NCBI RefSeq assembly: GCF_052060035.1
Contig: NZ_JBPOEA010000013.1
Coordinates: forward strand, 17,060-81,059
Source: Fodinibius sp052060035
GTDB lineage: Bacteria; Bacteroidota; Rhodothermia; Balneolales; Balneolaceae
Direction: 5' to 3'
Length of the DNA stretch: 64,000 bases
A program made the translations under genes and the position numbers. Under the pieces are notes generated by a model, which ran no database searches, was not told where the DNA came from, and was given only the letters and a program-made list of their open reading frames with translations. Position 1 is the first letter of the stretch; each line of letters begins with the position of its first letter. Positions 25,764-33,979 of this stretch are shown in pieces.

Positions 25764-27489
25764 CCTTGATGACAATAATGGTTACATCATCATGCTGAAT
25801 ATCTTTCGAGAAACTTTTAACGTCTTTGATTATTGCATTTTGAATCTCTTGGGAGGATAACTCTCGATGTTTCTTGATACACTTGAATAATCTCTCTTCC
25901 CCATATTCTTCCGTTCCGTCTTCATTTTTGGCTTCCGTTACCCCATCGGTATAAAAAACCAAGACATCCTGTTTTGAAAGCGTAATGGTTTGCTCTTGAT
26001 AGGGGGTCATCGTGGACATAGCGCCTAAAATTAGTCCGCCCTCCGAGAGTTCCTCCACTTTATTATTATCAGATCTCAGCAAAATGGGAGGGTTATGTCC
26101 GGCATTAACAAATTGGAATTGATGGTTTTTTGGGTTAAAAATGCCCCAGAAGAACGTAATAAACTTATCACTGGGTGTGTTTTGGTAGATGATATCGTTG
26201 ATTTGTCCGGTAGCTGCACTCAGCGAAATATCAACCGGTAGTAGCACGTGCAACATTGCCTGCAGGTTGGCCATAAGTAAGGCGGCGGGCATACCTTTAC
26301 CGGTTACATCACCAATAGCAAAAAGCAACCTGTTTTCGGGTGCTTCTAAAATATCGTAGTAATCCCCACCCACCTGATATGAAGAGATGTTACTGGCAGT
26401 GATATCGAGCTCTGTACTTCGCGGAATAGGATCCGGAAGCAGCCCTTTTTGAATACTTTTAGCAATATTGAGCTCCTCTTCCATGCGCTCTTTTTCGATA
26501 CGTTCCTCCAGCAGATACGTTTTTTGGATGGAAAGAACAGCAAGATTCCCAAGCGATTGCAGAAAATTATAATCGGAACTACTATATTCTTCCTCATTTG
26601 CTCTTGCACCAACCCCAACGAGTGCTACCCGTTCACTTTGAAATTGAAGTCCGATAAGGGCCTTAATCTCATTGTCTGCTAAAAATGGAATTTCTTGTTC
26701 CAGAGATTCATCAACTACGGTAAGGTCGTCATCCAACGAAAATAACTTATCAATAGCATCATCCGAAAGCTTACTGTTGATGCCGCTGGTAGCCATTACC
26801 TTACGCTCATTCTCGTGCTCAAGCACAAAAAAGAACTTGCGTATGAGCATCTGACCGAGCATGGCAAACTTAAAAATACGGATAATCTCATCGCGATCGA
26901 CCAGGATGTTGAAATCTTTGCTGAGGTCAAAAAGCGTGTTAAGCTCATATACTTTTCGATCCAGCATTCGGTTGATGCGCCGCAGCTCGGTAAACATTCT
27001 GGAGTTAGCTATGGCTACCGAGGAGATGATGGTAAGGCTTTCTACAAACTCAACCTCGTGCTGGCTAAGTGGTTTTTTGTTGCCCTTGGAACCAAGGCAT
27101 AAAAACCCGATGTGGTCGTTACTGGTCTGCAGATTAAAAAATGTACAGTGTTTATCTTCTTCAATAAGATCAGGCATTTCAAAATCATCAACACCACACT
27201 GTACCACCGATTGTTCTTTTACTTCCTTATCCCAGTCAAAAGAGATTGTTTGTCCTTCTTTAGGACAGTTTCGTCCCTTTGATTTTGAAATGATATAATT
27301 ATCAGTTCCTGGTTGATACAACAGAATCATACCTTTGCTAACCATTAGTTTACCCATAGTAATTAGCAAAAGATTATTGAGAACAAAATCCATGTCTTGA
27401 GACTCAATAAGCATTCGCGAAGTCTCAAGTAGGGTTTTTAACTCAAATCTGGAATGTCTTTCCTCGTGTTTGTTGGAAGAGGTGCTCAA
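25756..27489 (-). CDS. GAF-domain PP2C/SpoIIE-type serine phosphatase (RsbU-like)
   Basis: The 577-residue cytosolic protein has two GAF-like sensor regions (about 15-170 and 190-335), a coiled linker (EERIEKERMEEELNIAKSIQ) and a PP2C/SpoIIE phosphatase domain (about 350-577). Metal-binding motifs are GGDYYD, FAIGDVTGKGMPAALLM, VFYTDGVTEA and HDDVTIIVIKV. Such phosphatases dephosphorylate a STAS antagonist in partner-switching pathways. The antagonist and the kinase are encoded immediately upstream in the same operon. There is no membrane segment, so the GAF domains probably read an intracellular ligand. Confidence 0.92.
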   Translation of the reverse strand: MSTSSNKHEERHSRFELKTLLETSRMLIESQDMDFVLNNLLLITMGKLMVSKGMILLYQPGTDNYIISKSKGRNCPKEGQTISFDWDKEVKEQSVVQCGVDDFEMPDLIEEDKHCTFFNLQTSNDHIGFLCLGSKGNKKPLSQHEVEFVESLTIISSVAIANSRMFTELRRINRMLDRKVYELNTLFDLSKDFNILVDRDEIIRIFKFAMLGQMLIRKFFFVLEHENERKVMATSGINSKLSDDAIDKLFSLDDDLTVVDESLEQEIPFLADNEIKALIGLQFQSERVALVGVGARANEEEYSSSDYNFLQSLGNLAVLSIQKTYLLEERIEKERMEEELNIAKSIQKGLLPDPIPRSTELDITASNISSYQVGGDYYDILEAPENRLLFAIGDVTGKGMPAALLMANLQAMLHVLLPVDISLSAATGQINDIIYQNTPSDKFITFFWGIFNPKNHQFQFVNAGHNPPILLRSDNNKVEELSEGGLILGAMSTMTPYQEQTITLSKQDVLVFYTDGVTEAKNEDGTEEYGEERLFKCIKKHRELSSQEIQNAIIKDVKSFSKDIQHDDVTIIVIKVN

Positions 27490-27493
27490 GTTT

Positions 27494-27916
27494 TTATTTA
27501 TTTTTGGTCATCCTGATTTCGTTCACCGTACCTTCAGTATGGTATTCCACATCGTCCATAAGCTTTCTAATAAGATAAACTCCAACACCACCACGCTTTT
27601 TCTCTTTTATTTTTTGTCGCACATCGGGTTTTGAATATTTGCTGGGATCAAAGGCATCGCCGGTATCCAGTAAAGAAATCCAAAAAATATTTCCGTTGTA
27701 TCCAAGCTCAATATCTACCGTCTTTTTATCATCGTGCTTATAGGCGTGCTTGATAATGTTGGTATAGGCTTCGTCAACAGCAAGGCGTATATCGGCCACT
27801 TCTTGTTTGTTGAACCCAAACTCCTTGGCGTGTTTTGCGACAAAATTCCGCACCTCAGCCAAGTGTTCGGTAGAAGCCTGTACAGAAATACTATATGTGG
27901 TAGTAGGTTTTGCCAA
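27494..27916 (-). CDS. RsbW-like anti-sigma factor serine kinase (GHKL ATPase)
   Basis: The 140-residue protein shows the GHKL N-box EAYTNIIKHAY (about 69-79), a G1-like segment SLLDTGDAFDPSKY (about 97-110) and the G2 loop RGGVGVYLI. In the partner-switch scheme it phosphorylates the STAS protein and sequesters either a sigma factor or another effector. It sits 5 bases downstream of the STAS gene and 4 bases upstream of the phosphatase gene. No sigma factor gene lies next to it, so the final target is unknown. Confidence 0.92.
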   Translation of the reverse strand: MAKPTTTYSISVQASTEHLAEVRNFVAKHAKEFGFNKQEVADIRLAVDEAYTNIIKHAYKHDDKKTVDIELGYNGNIFWISLLDTGDAFDPSKYSKPDVRQKIKEKKRGGVGVYLIRKLMDDVEYHTEGTVNEIRMTKNK

Positions 27917-27921
27917 GGTAA

Positions 27922-28284
27922 TTATGATTCAGCTTCGTCGGTTTCAAACTTTTCAATAGCATCAGATTCGTCTTCCACTATGTCGTAGAGCGAAGGGAAT
28001 CCCAGCAGGTCAAACACGTTATAAACCTTGGAATTCATGTTCGTTAGCTTTATATCGCCTCCCAAGGAACGAACATCTTCGATATATGCCATAAATACTC
28101 CCAGGCCTGCACTGGCAATGTAATCCAACTCATCGCAATTGACGATTATCTGGTGCTTATCCTGATCTATTAACTTCTTGAGCGAATCCTCTAATTGTGA
28201 GGCCGTATGAGCATCCAGTTCACCGCAAAGCTCCAACACATCATAGGACTGAACTTCTCTGTGATTAATTTTAAAATTTTTCAT
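27922..28284 (-). CDS. STAS-domain anti-sigma factor antagonist (RsbV/SpoIIAA-like)
   Basis: The 120-residue protein is a single STAS domain with a C-terminal acidic tail (EDESDAIEKFETDEAES). The phosphorylatable serine is Ser58 in LDYIASAGLGVF. The usual motif is D-S-S-G-L, here read as ASAGL with the serine retained. When dephosphorylated it should bind the RsbW-like kinase encoded next to it and release its target. It is the first gene of a tight three-gene operon. Confidence 0.92.
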   Translation of the reverse strand: MKNFKINHREVQSYDVLELCGELDAHTASQLEDSLKKLIDQDKHQIIVNCDELDYIASAGLGVFMAYIEDVRSLGGDIKLTNMNSKVYNVFDLLGFPSLYDIVEDESDAIEKFETDEAES

Positions 28285-28615
28285 TACTGCGGATTTGTTG
28301 TTAGAAACTATTCCCTAAAAGAATGAATGAACGACTAAACATAAAAAATTTTATAAACATGGTACGCAAAATTGAGTAAAGGCCTAAATTTATCTGGAAT
28401 GGTTTAATCCGGTATTGAACATAACTTTAGGCTTACGGAAAGAAGGGGAAAATGATTCAAAAAATAAGGCCTCACGAGTATCAGTCGTGAGGCCCTGACT
28501 ATTCATCAAGAGAGACGCTACTTGAGCGCACTTCAATATACATTAATTTCAATGGTTTCTACAAATTTTTTGCTAAAAAAATATTATTGCTACCCTTTAA
28601 AAATACCCCAAAGCC
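28285..28615. other. Intergenic region of 331 bases
   Basis: This stretch holds the upstream leader of the leftward partner-switching operon and the terminator hairpin at 28468-28494 for the leftward hydrolase gene. I see no convincing reading frame or RNA gene in the rest, which is AT-rich. Confidence 0.6.
28468..28494 (-). terminator. Terminator hairpin downstream of the alpha/beta hydrolase
   Basis: A perfect 10-bp inverted repeat (GGCCTCACGA at 28468-28477, TCGTGAGGCC at 28485-28494) has a T-rich run on the minus strand only, so it ends leftward transcription. It lies 122 bases past the hydrolase stop, leaving a long 3' untranslated region. Confidence 0.75.
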
Positions 28616-29542
28616 TCATTTTATGCTATTTAAATGGGAGCCAACGTTTTTCAGAAATTTATTAGTGTTATCGATAACATTATTGGCAGACTTTGAGACG
28701 AGTGAACTACAGATGACGTGGCTGTTAGCCTCGGGGAAGTTTGAGATACTTAGTGATTCTGTGCGAGTACCTAAGTTTTGGATCATTTTTTTTATGGCAG
28801 AAACAGAAACGACGGTATCCTGCTCCTTCTTATTTTTATAATAATAACCCACAAAAGTGGGATGAGTTATCCCCTTAAAAAGCTCAGGAGTCATATTATG
28901 TTCAACAAACGCTCCCAGCTCCAAGGCACCTGCAAGGGCATAACGTTTATCCCAAATTTTGTCCTCAGCAAAAGTAGTATTTTTTGTTGTGATGAGGTGT
29001 TTTTGGCCGGGGATAATTTGTAAAGCTTTGCGGCTTAGCTTATTCGTCAACAGTTTTGCACTTATCCCATAAAAATCGATTAATGGTGAGTATAAAATGA
29101 GGGATGAGATATCTTCTTTATACTCGGCTTTAGATGCCAGGTAAAGAGATAGGGAGCCGCCGGTAGATGTGCCCATTAAAATAACTTTCTTTCCAATCCG
29201 CTTGCCGATTTCCAAAGCAAAGCGAGCCGAATGGAGCATTTTTTCTTCTGTCAAATTCAACAGGGGATACTCGCTTTTGATCCCGTGCTCTTCGATCCGA
29301 CTTAAAAAAAGATTATACCCAAACTTTTTAGCTACTGTTTTATGAACGGGATTCCCTTCGGGGTGAGACGCACGAAATCCGTGGAGGTAGACTATCGCAT
29401 ATTCGGACTGCTGTGGTTCGGGTGTTTGCCATATTATCTGTGCCTTTGTGCCTTCCTTCAAATCAAACTGTGATTCTCGATTTTCCAGATAGCTATCTAA
29501 TTGGCGAAGATCTGTAGGAATCTCAGAAATGCTATTTACCAT
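28616..29542 (-). CDS. Alpha/beta hydrolase (serine esterase/lipase-like)
   Basis: The 308-residue protein has an oxyanion segment YLHGFRASHPEGNP (about 52-65), nucleophile elbow GTSTGGS with Ser126, and a late histidine in EANSHVICS. These form a serine hydrolase triad of the alpha/beta fold. There is no signal peptide. It resembles carboxylesterases and monoacylglycerol lipases, but substrate is not evident. It seems to be transcribed alone. Confidence 0.82.
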   Translation of the reverse strand: MVNSISEIPTDLRQLDSYLENRESQFDLKEGTKAQIIWQTPEPQQSEYAIVYLHGFRASHPEGNPVHKTVAKKFGYNLFLSRIEEHGIKSEYPLLNLTEEKMLHSARFALEIGKRIGKKVILMGTSTGGSLSLYLASKAEYKEDISSLILYSPLIDFYGISAKLLTNKLSRKALQIIPGQKHLITTKNTTFAEDKIWDKRYALAGALELGAFVEHNMTPELFKGITHPTFVGYYYKNKKEQDTVVSVSAIKKMIQNLGTRTESLSISNFPEANSHVICSSLVSKSANNVIDNTNKFLKNVGSHLNSIK

Positions 29543-29588
29543 CGATGCATTAGATTAGTTTGTCATTTAATCAGCGTTAAAATAAAAA

Positions 29589-29614
29589 AGCACCGTAGAT
29601 TTAACCACGGTGCT
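29589..29614 (-). terminator. Terminator of the SPOR lipoprotein gene
   Basis: AGCACCGT (29589-29596) pairs with ACGGTGCT (29607-29614) across a 10-base loop. On the minus strand it is followed by six T residues, 26 bases beyond the leftward stop codon. Confidence 0.85.
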
Positions 29615-29639
29615 TTAATCAACAGTATAAAGAATTCGA

Positions 29640-30173
29640 TTATTCTTCCGTTTTCATCGTATCTGCTTCAGCAGCATTAGGTTCCTGCATATCCATCGTC
29701 ATTGAAATCCAAGATTTTGCATTATGGTTACGCATCAGCTTATCCTGCAACTTTTGGGCCATTTCTTTAGTAGCAACGTGTCCCAATCGCACTCGGAACC
29801 AAACATCGCCTGTTTCTTCATTTCCCATTTTAACGACATAAGCATTTTCATAGCCTCGGTCCACCCACTTCTGTATCTGAGCTTCCGCTTTTTCTTCCGA
29901 ACGCCAAGCTTCTACCTGAACTGCAAAGGCACCATTGCTGTCATATTCAATTCTATTTCGCTCACGTTCTCTTTTGGCAGCCTCAATACTATCTTGACGA
30001 GCTTGCTCAATGCTATCTTGGCGTTGCTGTTCAAGACGCTGCTGTTTAACTCGTTCCAACGAATCCTGACGGGCCTGCTCTCTCTGTTGAATCTCTTCTT
30101 CACTCGGTCCGCAGGCCTGTAGCATACTGATTGCCATCGCCGAAGTTATAAGAAAAATAACTGCTCGTTTCAT
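29640..30173 (-). CDS. SPOR-domain lipoprotein with charged coiled-coil linker
   Basis: The 177-residue protein has a signal peptide with lipobox SMLQAC (Cys21). Residues of about 25-80 are a Glu/Gln/Arg-rich helix with repeated RQDSLE/RQDSIE units. Residues of about 82-155 form a SPOR domain (AFAVQVEAWRSEEKAEAQIQ, then GDVWFRVRLGH), which binds denuded glycan strands of peptidoglycan at division sites. It is probably tethered to the outer membrane and reaches the wall through the helical linker. Single gene. Confidence 0.87.
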   Translation of the reverse strand: MKRAVIFLITSAMAISMLQACGPSEEEIQQREQARQDSLERVKQQRLEQQRQDSIEQARQDSIEAAKRERERNRIEYDSNGAFAVQVEAWRSEEKAEAQIQKWVDRGYENAYVVKMGNEETGDVWFRVRLGHVATKEMAQKLQDKLMRNHNAKSWISMTMDMQEPNAAEADTMKTEE

Positions 30174-30256
30174 AAGCTTAGTGTTGTTAATGTATTGGGA
30201 TGAATTGTTTTAACCTTACTATCTTAATTTTACTTAAAAAAAGGAATGGTACAAAA

Positions 30257-30291
30257 CTAATTAAATAAAAAAGATCATTTTATTTAATTAG
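30257..30291. repeat. Perfect 14-bp AT-rich inverted repeat upstream of the ABC importer
   Basis: CTAATTAAATAAAA (30257-30270) and TTTTATTTAATTAG (30278-30291) are perfect reverse complements around a 7-base centre. It lies between divergent genes, about 110 bases before the importer's probable start. It has no GC core like the other terminators here, so an operator or protein-binding palindrome is as likely as a terminator. Confidence 0.6.
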
Positions 30292-30357
30292 GCTACTATT
30301 TGATCCTTCAAAAGGATAAAAATTCGGGGCAAACGGTTGCTATCAAGGATGTTTCTA

Positions 30358-30374
30358 TTTAGATTTGATCTAAA
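30358..30374. promoter_or_regulatory. Palindromic 7-3-7 site, candidate metalloregulator operator
   Basis: TTTAGAT-TTG-ATCTAAA is a perfect 7-bp inverted repeat around 3 bases. It lies about 30 bases upstream of the start region of an iron-type ABC permease. The TTTAGA...TCTAAA arms resemble DtxR/MntR-type operators (TTAGG-type arms), but no regulator is encoded here and the match is loose. Confidence 0.4.
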
Positions 30375-30404
30375 TTTTTCACTTCTCAGAGAAGGATAAG
30401 CACT

Positions 30405-31976
30405 ATTATAGGCACAACATCAAATAGTAAATCGCCCCCGTGGTATCTATTACTTATAGCGGGACTTATTGCGACCGGTGTTTTATTACCCCTTGTTTAT
30501 TTATTGATCAGGGCTTTTGAAGCATCTCCGGAGATGCTTAATAACGTTGTTTTCCGGATGCGAAATCTGCATCTGCTTGGTAACACCCTGTTATTAACAT
30601 TTGGGGTGTTGCTGTTGGATATTTTGATAGCATTGCCATTGGCTTATATATCAGTAAGAGTTCAAATAAGGGCGCGGAAGTTTATTACTATATTAGGGGT
30701 TCTTCCGTTGGCAATTCCCGGTTATGTAATGGCTTATGCGCTGTTGGGGCTTGGGGGATATAACGGAACCTTTCAGGCTTGGTTTGGATGGACGCTTCCA
30801 CGCATCAATGGTTTTTCGGGTTCATTAATTGTATTAACGCTTTGCACGTTTCCTTATCTGTATTTAAATCTTAGGACGGCACTGGCGGGCATGGATCGTT
30901 CTATTGAGGAGGTATCGCGGTCACTGGGACATGATGCAAAATCTACATTTTTTAAGGTGATACTGCCGCAGTTGAGGCCGGCCTTACTTGCGGGTTCACT
31001 CCTGGTTAGTCTTCATGTAATCGGTGATTTTGGAACCGTTTCGCTGATGCGGTTTGAGACGTTTAGTTACGCTCTATATTTACAGTACATTGCAGCATAT
31101 GATCGGATTTATGCGGCCTGGTTGGCGTTGATGCTTCTGGCACTTACCACGGGGGCGTTGGTATTAGAGTATAAATTGCTTAAAAAGGCGATTTATCATC
31201 GGCTGGGACGTGGGGTATCCAAAGCCAAAAATTATTTAGCGTTGGGGTCATGGGCTATTCCCGCTTATACTTTTGTAGGGATATTATTTTTAATTGCGAT
31301 TGTTTTACCGGTTTCTTCGATTGTTTTTTGGCTAAATCAAACAGCTTTTGCCTCGGTTGCAGGCAATTTATACGACGCCTTTTTGCATTCTGTGCAGGCA
31401 TCGGCCCCGGCAGCGGTTCTTACAACCTTGATGGCATTGCCACTTGCATATATTGGCGTCCGGTATAAAACGAAGTTAAGTAGTCCTATTGAACGGGTTG
31501 CTTATTTGGGATATGCAACGCCGCCGCTTGCTTTTGCACTGGCTTTTGTATTTTTCTCTCTGCAGGTGTCTACAGTACTATATCAGTCCCTGTTGTTATT
31601 GGTTATTGCATATTCGTTGCACTTTTTGGCAGAGGGCATTGGCCCGGTACGCAGTGCTTTATATCAGGCGCCGGAAGATCTCGAGGAGGCGGCACAGTCA
31701 TTAGGGTATTCATCCATAAAGTCATTTTTTAAGGTTACCCTGCCATTGCTGCGCGGTGGAATTATTGCGTCGGCATCTTTGGTTTTTTTATCTGCAATGA
31801 AAGAGTTATCGATAACGTTCTTACTATCACCCATAGGGTTTGATACCTTGGCATTGAACGTATGGTCTTACACAGGAGAAGCAATGTTTGCCGAAGCGGC
31901 TCCCTTTGCACTGTTAATTTTGTTATTTTCATCCCTGTTCGTGGGATTTTTGTTCACTAAGGAGTTGAAGAAATGA
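30405..31976 (+). CDS. Iron(III)-type ABC transporter permease (fused FbpB-like, two permease domains)
   Basis: The protein has about 12 membrane helices in two homologous permease halves. Each carries the EAA loop that docks the ATPase (SRSLGHDAKSTFFKVILPQL in the first, AQSLGYSSIKSFFKVTLPLL in the second), as in FbpB/thiamine-type permeases. The start is unusual. The frame is open back to a TGA at 30366 but has no ATG, GTG or TTG before 30504, which would delete the first helix (WYLLLIAGLIATG). An AGAAGGA sequence at 30390-30396 sits 8 bases before ATT at 30405, so I take ATT as the start, with ATA 30396 or 30408 as alternatives. It overlaps the ATPase gene by 4 bases. No solute-binding protein gene is adjacent. 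Confidence 0.85.
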   Translation: MIGTTSNSKSPPWYLLLIAGLIATGVLLPLVYLLIRAFEASPEMLNNVVFRMRNLHLLGNTLLLTFGVLLLDILIALPLAYISVRVQIRARKFITILGVLPLAIPGYVMAYALLGLGGYNGTFQAWFGWTLPRINGFSGSLIVLTLCTFPYLYLNLRTALAGMDRSIEEVSRSLGHDAKSTFFKVILPQLRPALLAGSLLVSLHVIGDFGTVSLMRFETFSYALYLQYIAAYDRIYAAWLALMLLALTTGALVLEYKLLKKAIYHRLGRGVSKAKNYLALGSWAIPAYTFVGILFLIAIVLPVSSIVFWLNQTAFASVAGNLYDAFLHSVQASAPAAVLTTLMALPLAYIGVRYKTKLSSPIERVAYLGYATPPLAFALAFVFFSLQVSTVLYQSLLLLVIAYSLHFLAEGIGPVRSALYQAPEDLEEAAQSLGYSSIKSFFKVTLPLLRGGIIASASLVFLSAMKELSITFLLSPIGFDTLALNVWSYTGEAMFAEAAPFALLILLFSSLFVGFLFTKELKK

Positions 31977-33025
31977 TGAGTGATTTACTTACCGTAAAAA
32001 GTTTAACAAAATCCTTTGATGAGAATGGTCCGGTTGTGGATAGGCTGGACTTTGAAGTCAGAGAGCATGAGATTTTTGCCCTTCTGGGACCAAGCGGTTG
32101 TGGTAAGACAACATGCCTGCGACTCATTTCGGGGTTTGAAGATGCAGACGAGGGAGAAGTACGATTAGACGGCAAGTTACTGGAATCTCCGGAAACCCAT
32201 GTAGCCCCCCAAGACCGGGGCATTGGTTTCGTGTTTCAGGATTATGCCCTCTTTCCTCATTTGTCAGTGATAGAAAATGTGGCGTTTGGGCTTACCGATA
32301 TTCCAAAGCACAAACGGTTGGTATATGCCGAAGAGGTATTATGCCGAACGGGAATGGGTGATTATAAAGATCGAAATCCCAGCGAACTTTCGGGTGGTCA
32401 GCAGCAACGTGTAGCATTGGCCCGTGCTATTGCACCCAAACCAAAGTTGGTGTTGCTTGATGAACCATTTTCTAACCTTGATGCCATGTTGCGCGATTCT
32501 ATGCGTAAAGAAGTAAGGGAAGTACTAAAGAAAGCTGGCATGAGTGCCTTGCTTGTTACGCATGATCAGGAGGAAGCTCTTTCCTTTGCGGATCGCATTG
32601 CCGTGATGAATGACGGGAAAATCGAACAAATCGGTACACCGGAGGAAGTCTATTATAATCCGAAGACAAAGTTTGTAGCACAATTTCTCGGCCGTACAAA
32701 TCTTTTCCATGCGAACGCAAACGGGGGATCGAAAGTAGCAACAAAATTGGGTCCCATGAACCTGAATTGTAATGCCTGTGGACGTGTACTCTGTTCTATT
32801 CGTCCAGAACATTTAACGTTGGAGAAGCCTAACAATCAAAAACCGGAAAATATAGGCACGGTGCTCGGACGTGAGTTTAAGGGGCACGATATTACCTATC
32901 ATGTGCAGTTGGGAGAGCAGAAATACTTGGTACATACCGACAATCGTGTCCTTTTTGAGCCCAATGATGCGGTGGTTATCAAACCGCTTGAGTCAGCGGT
33001 TATCTTGGATGAATCCGATAAATAA
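31973..33025 (+). CDS. ABC transporter ATP-binding protein (FbpC/PotA-like)
   Basis: The 350-residue ATPase has Walker A GPSGCGKTT (39-47), the Q-loop FQDYALFPHLS, the signature LSGGQQQR, Walker B VLLDEPFSNLD and the switch histidine in VTHDQEEAL. A C-terminal TOBE-type domain (about 240-350) with CNACGRVLCSIRPEH follows, as in CysA/FbpC/PotA importers. The start overlaps the permease stop (ATGATG), so ATG 31973 or 31976 may be used. It energises the upstream permease, most likely for ferric iron or another metal complex; the family assignment does not fix the substrate. Confidence 0.93.
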   Translation: MMSDLLTVKSLTKSFDENGPVVDRLDFEVREHEIFALLGPSGCGKTTCLRLISGFEDADEGEVRLDGKLLESPETHVAPQDRGIGFVFQDYALFPHLSVIENVAFGLTDIPKHKRLVYAEEVLCRTGMGDYKDRNPSELSGGQQQRVALARAIAPKPKLVLLDEPFSNLDAMLRDSMRKEVREVLKKAGMSALLVTHDQEEALSFADRIAVMNDGKIEQIGTPEEVYYNPKTKFVAQFLGRTNLFHANANGGSKVATKLGPMNLNCNACGRVLCSIRPEHLTLEKPNNQKPENIGTVLGREFKGHDITYHVQLGEQKYLVHTDNRVLFEPNDAVVIKPLESAVILDESDK

Positions 33026-33037
33026 AAACTTGATCTT

Positions 33038-33316
33038 ATGAGCTTTTTATTACTACTCGTAATTGCCGCTATTTGTGGTGCTATTGGCCAAAGTATTGCA
33101 GGGTATTCGTTGGGCGGCTGTTTAATTACGACGGTTGTGGGATTTATTGGTGCCTTGATTGGCAAGTGGCTGGCTGCAGAAATGGGGCTTACCTACATTC
33201 TTCCCATTGAAGTAGGCGGAGAGACGTTTCCGATTATTTGGTCAATATTGGGATCTGCACTCTTTGCCGTTGCAATTGGATTATTATCTCGCGGAAAAGA
33301 TCGACTAAAGAAATGA
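33038..33316 (+). CDS. GlsB/YeaQ/YmgE family small membrane protein
   Basis: The 92-residue protein has three membrane helices with the glycine-rich family pattern AAICGAIGQSIAGYSLGGCL, then TTVVGFIGALIGKWLA. These were formerly called transglycosylase-associated proteins and are often stress-induced, with no proven enzymatic role. It lies 12 bases after the ABC ATPase gene and may be the third gene of that operon. Confidence 0.87.
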   Translation: MSFLLLLVIAAICGAIGQSIAGYSLGGCLITTVVGFIGALIGKWLAAEMGLTYILPIEVGGETFPIIWSILGSALFAVAIGLLSRGKDRLKK

Positions 33317-33363
33317 TGAGTTGGTGAGGAGTACAAGTCATTATTCTGTTCGTCTGCTACGAT

Positions 33364-33888
33364 CTATTGGGGAGCAGAAAAATCCTGATTAAAGGGGTTT
33401 TTATCAAAACCGGGTGTGACTTTCACGAAACCATGTGAAGTAGCATTATGGCAGGAATTGCAAGATTTAGCGAGATCTATCGTTTTTTGTCTAACCTCAT
33501 CCCAGTTTTTGTTAGCCAATGCTGTTTCCACGGGTTCAACAGCAGGATCGAAAATAAGTTTCATAAACCGTTTAATGTCATATCCTTCATATCCGGGGAT
33601 GTTTTGTTTAATACCATCTGCTGCCGCTCTCACTTCATGAAAATAAAAGGTGGCTAATTCATGATTTTTTGCGTTAACAGCTAAAGCGTATTTGTGAAAA
33701 TATTTTTGTAGCTGTCCCATAGCATCAGCAAGTTCGGGGGTATCCTCTTTCGCTTTTTTAACCTCTTGTTGTGTTTCTGATGCACTATTATCCGATTGTT
33801 CGGTTGTGCATTGGATGGTTAGAAAGGCACATAGTACGACACTCAATACAAGAGATAATAGTTTAATAGGACTCATTCCGGCAAACAT
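33364..33888 (-). CDS. Cytochrome c-like lipoprotein with one CxxCH haem site
   Basis: The 174-residue protein has a lipoprotein signal peptide with lipobox FLTIQC followed by an acidic Ser/Glu linker. A helical domain of about 110 residues ends with the single haem-binding motif CNSCH and then HGFVKV. The haem site near the C-terminus of a four-helix bundle is the arrangement of cytochrome c'-type proteins, although a conserved sixth ligand cannot be judged. It probably acts in periplasmic electron transfer. It has no cytochrome neighbours. Confidence 0.8.
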   Translation of the reverse strand: MFAGMSPIKLLSLVLSVVLCAFLTIQCTTEQSDNSASETQQEVKKAKEDTPELADAMGQLQKYFHKYALAVNAKNHELATFYFHEVRAAADGIKQNIPGYEGYDIKRFMKLIFDPAVEPVETALANKNWDEVRQKTIDLAKSCNSCHNATSHGFVKVTPGFDKNPFNQDFSAPQ

Positions 33889-33979
33889 TTTTTAGAGGAT
33901 ATATTCACTATTTAAAATGAGTCTAAGTATATAAAAAAATGACTAAAGGTGGAATCGAAAATCAATTTGTTACGATAGA

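Noticed and set aside
28468..28494. Perfect 10-bp inverted repeat as the end of a mobile element
   Set aside because: No transposase, no second copy and no target duplication are seen; a T-run on one strand fits a terminator.
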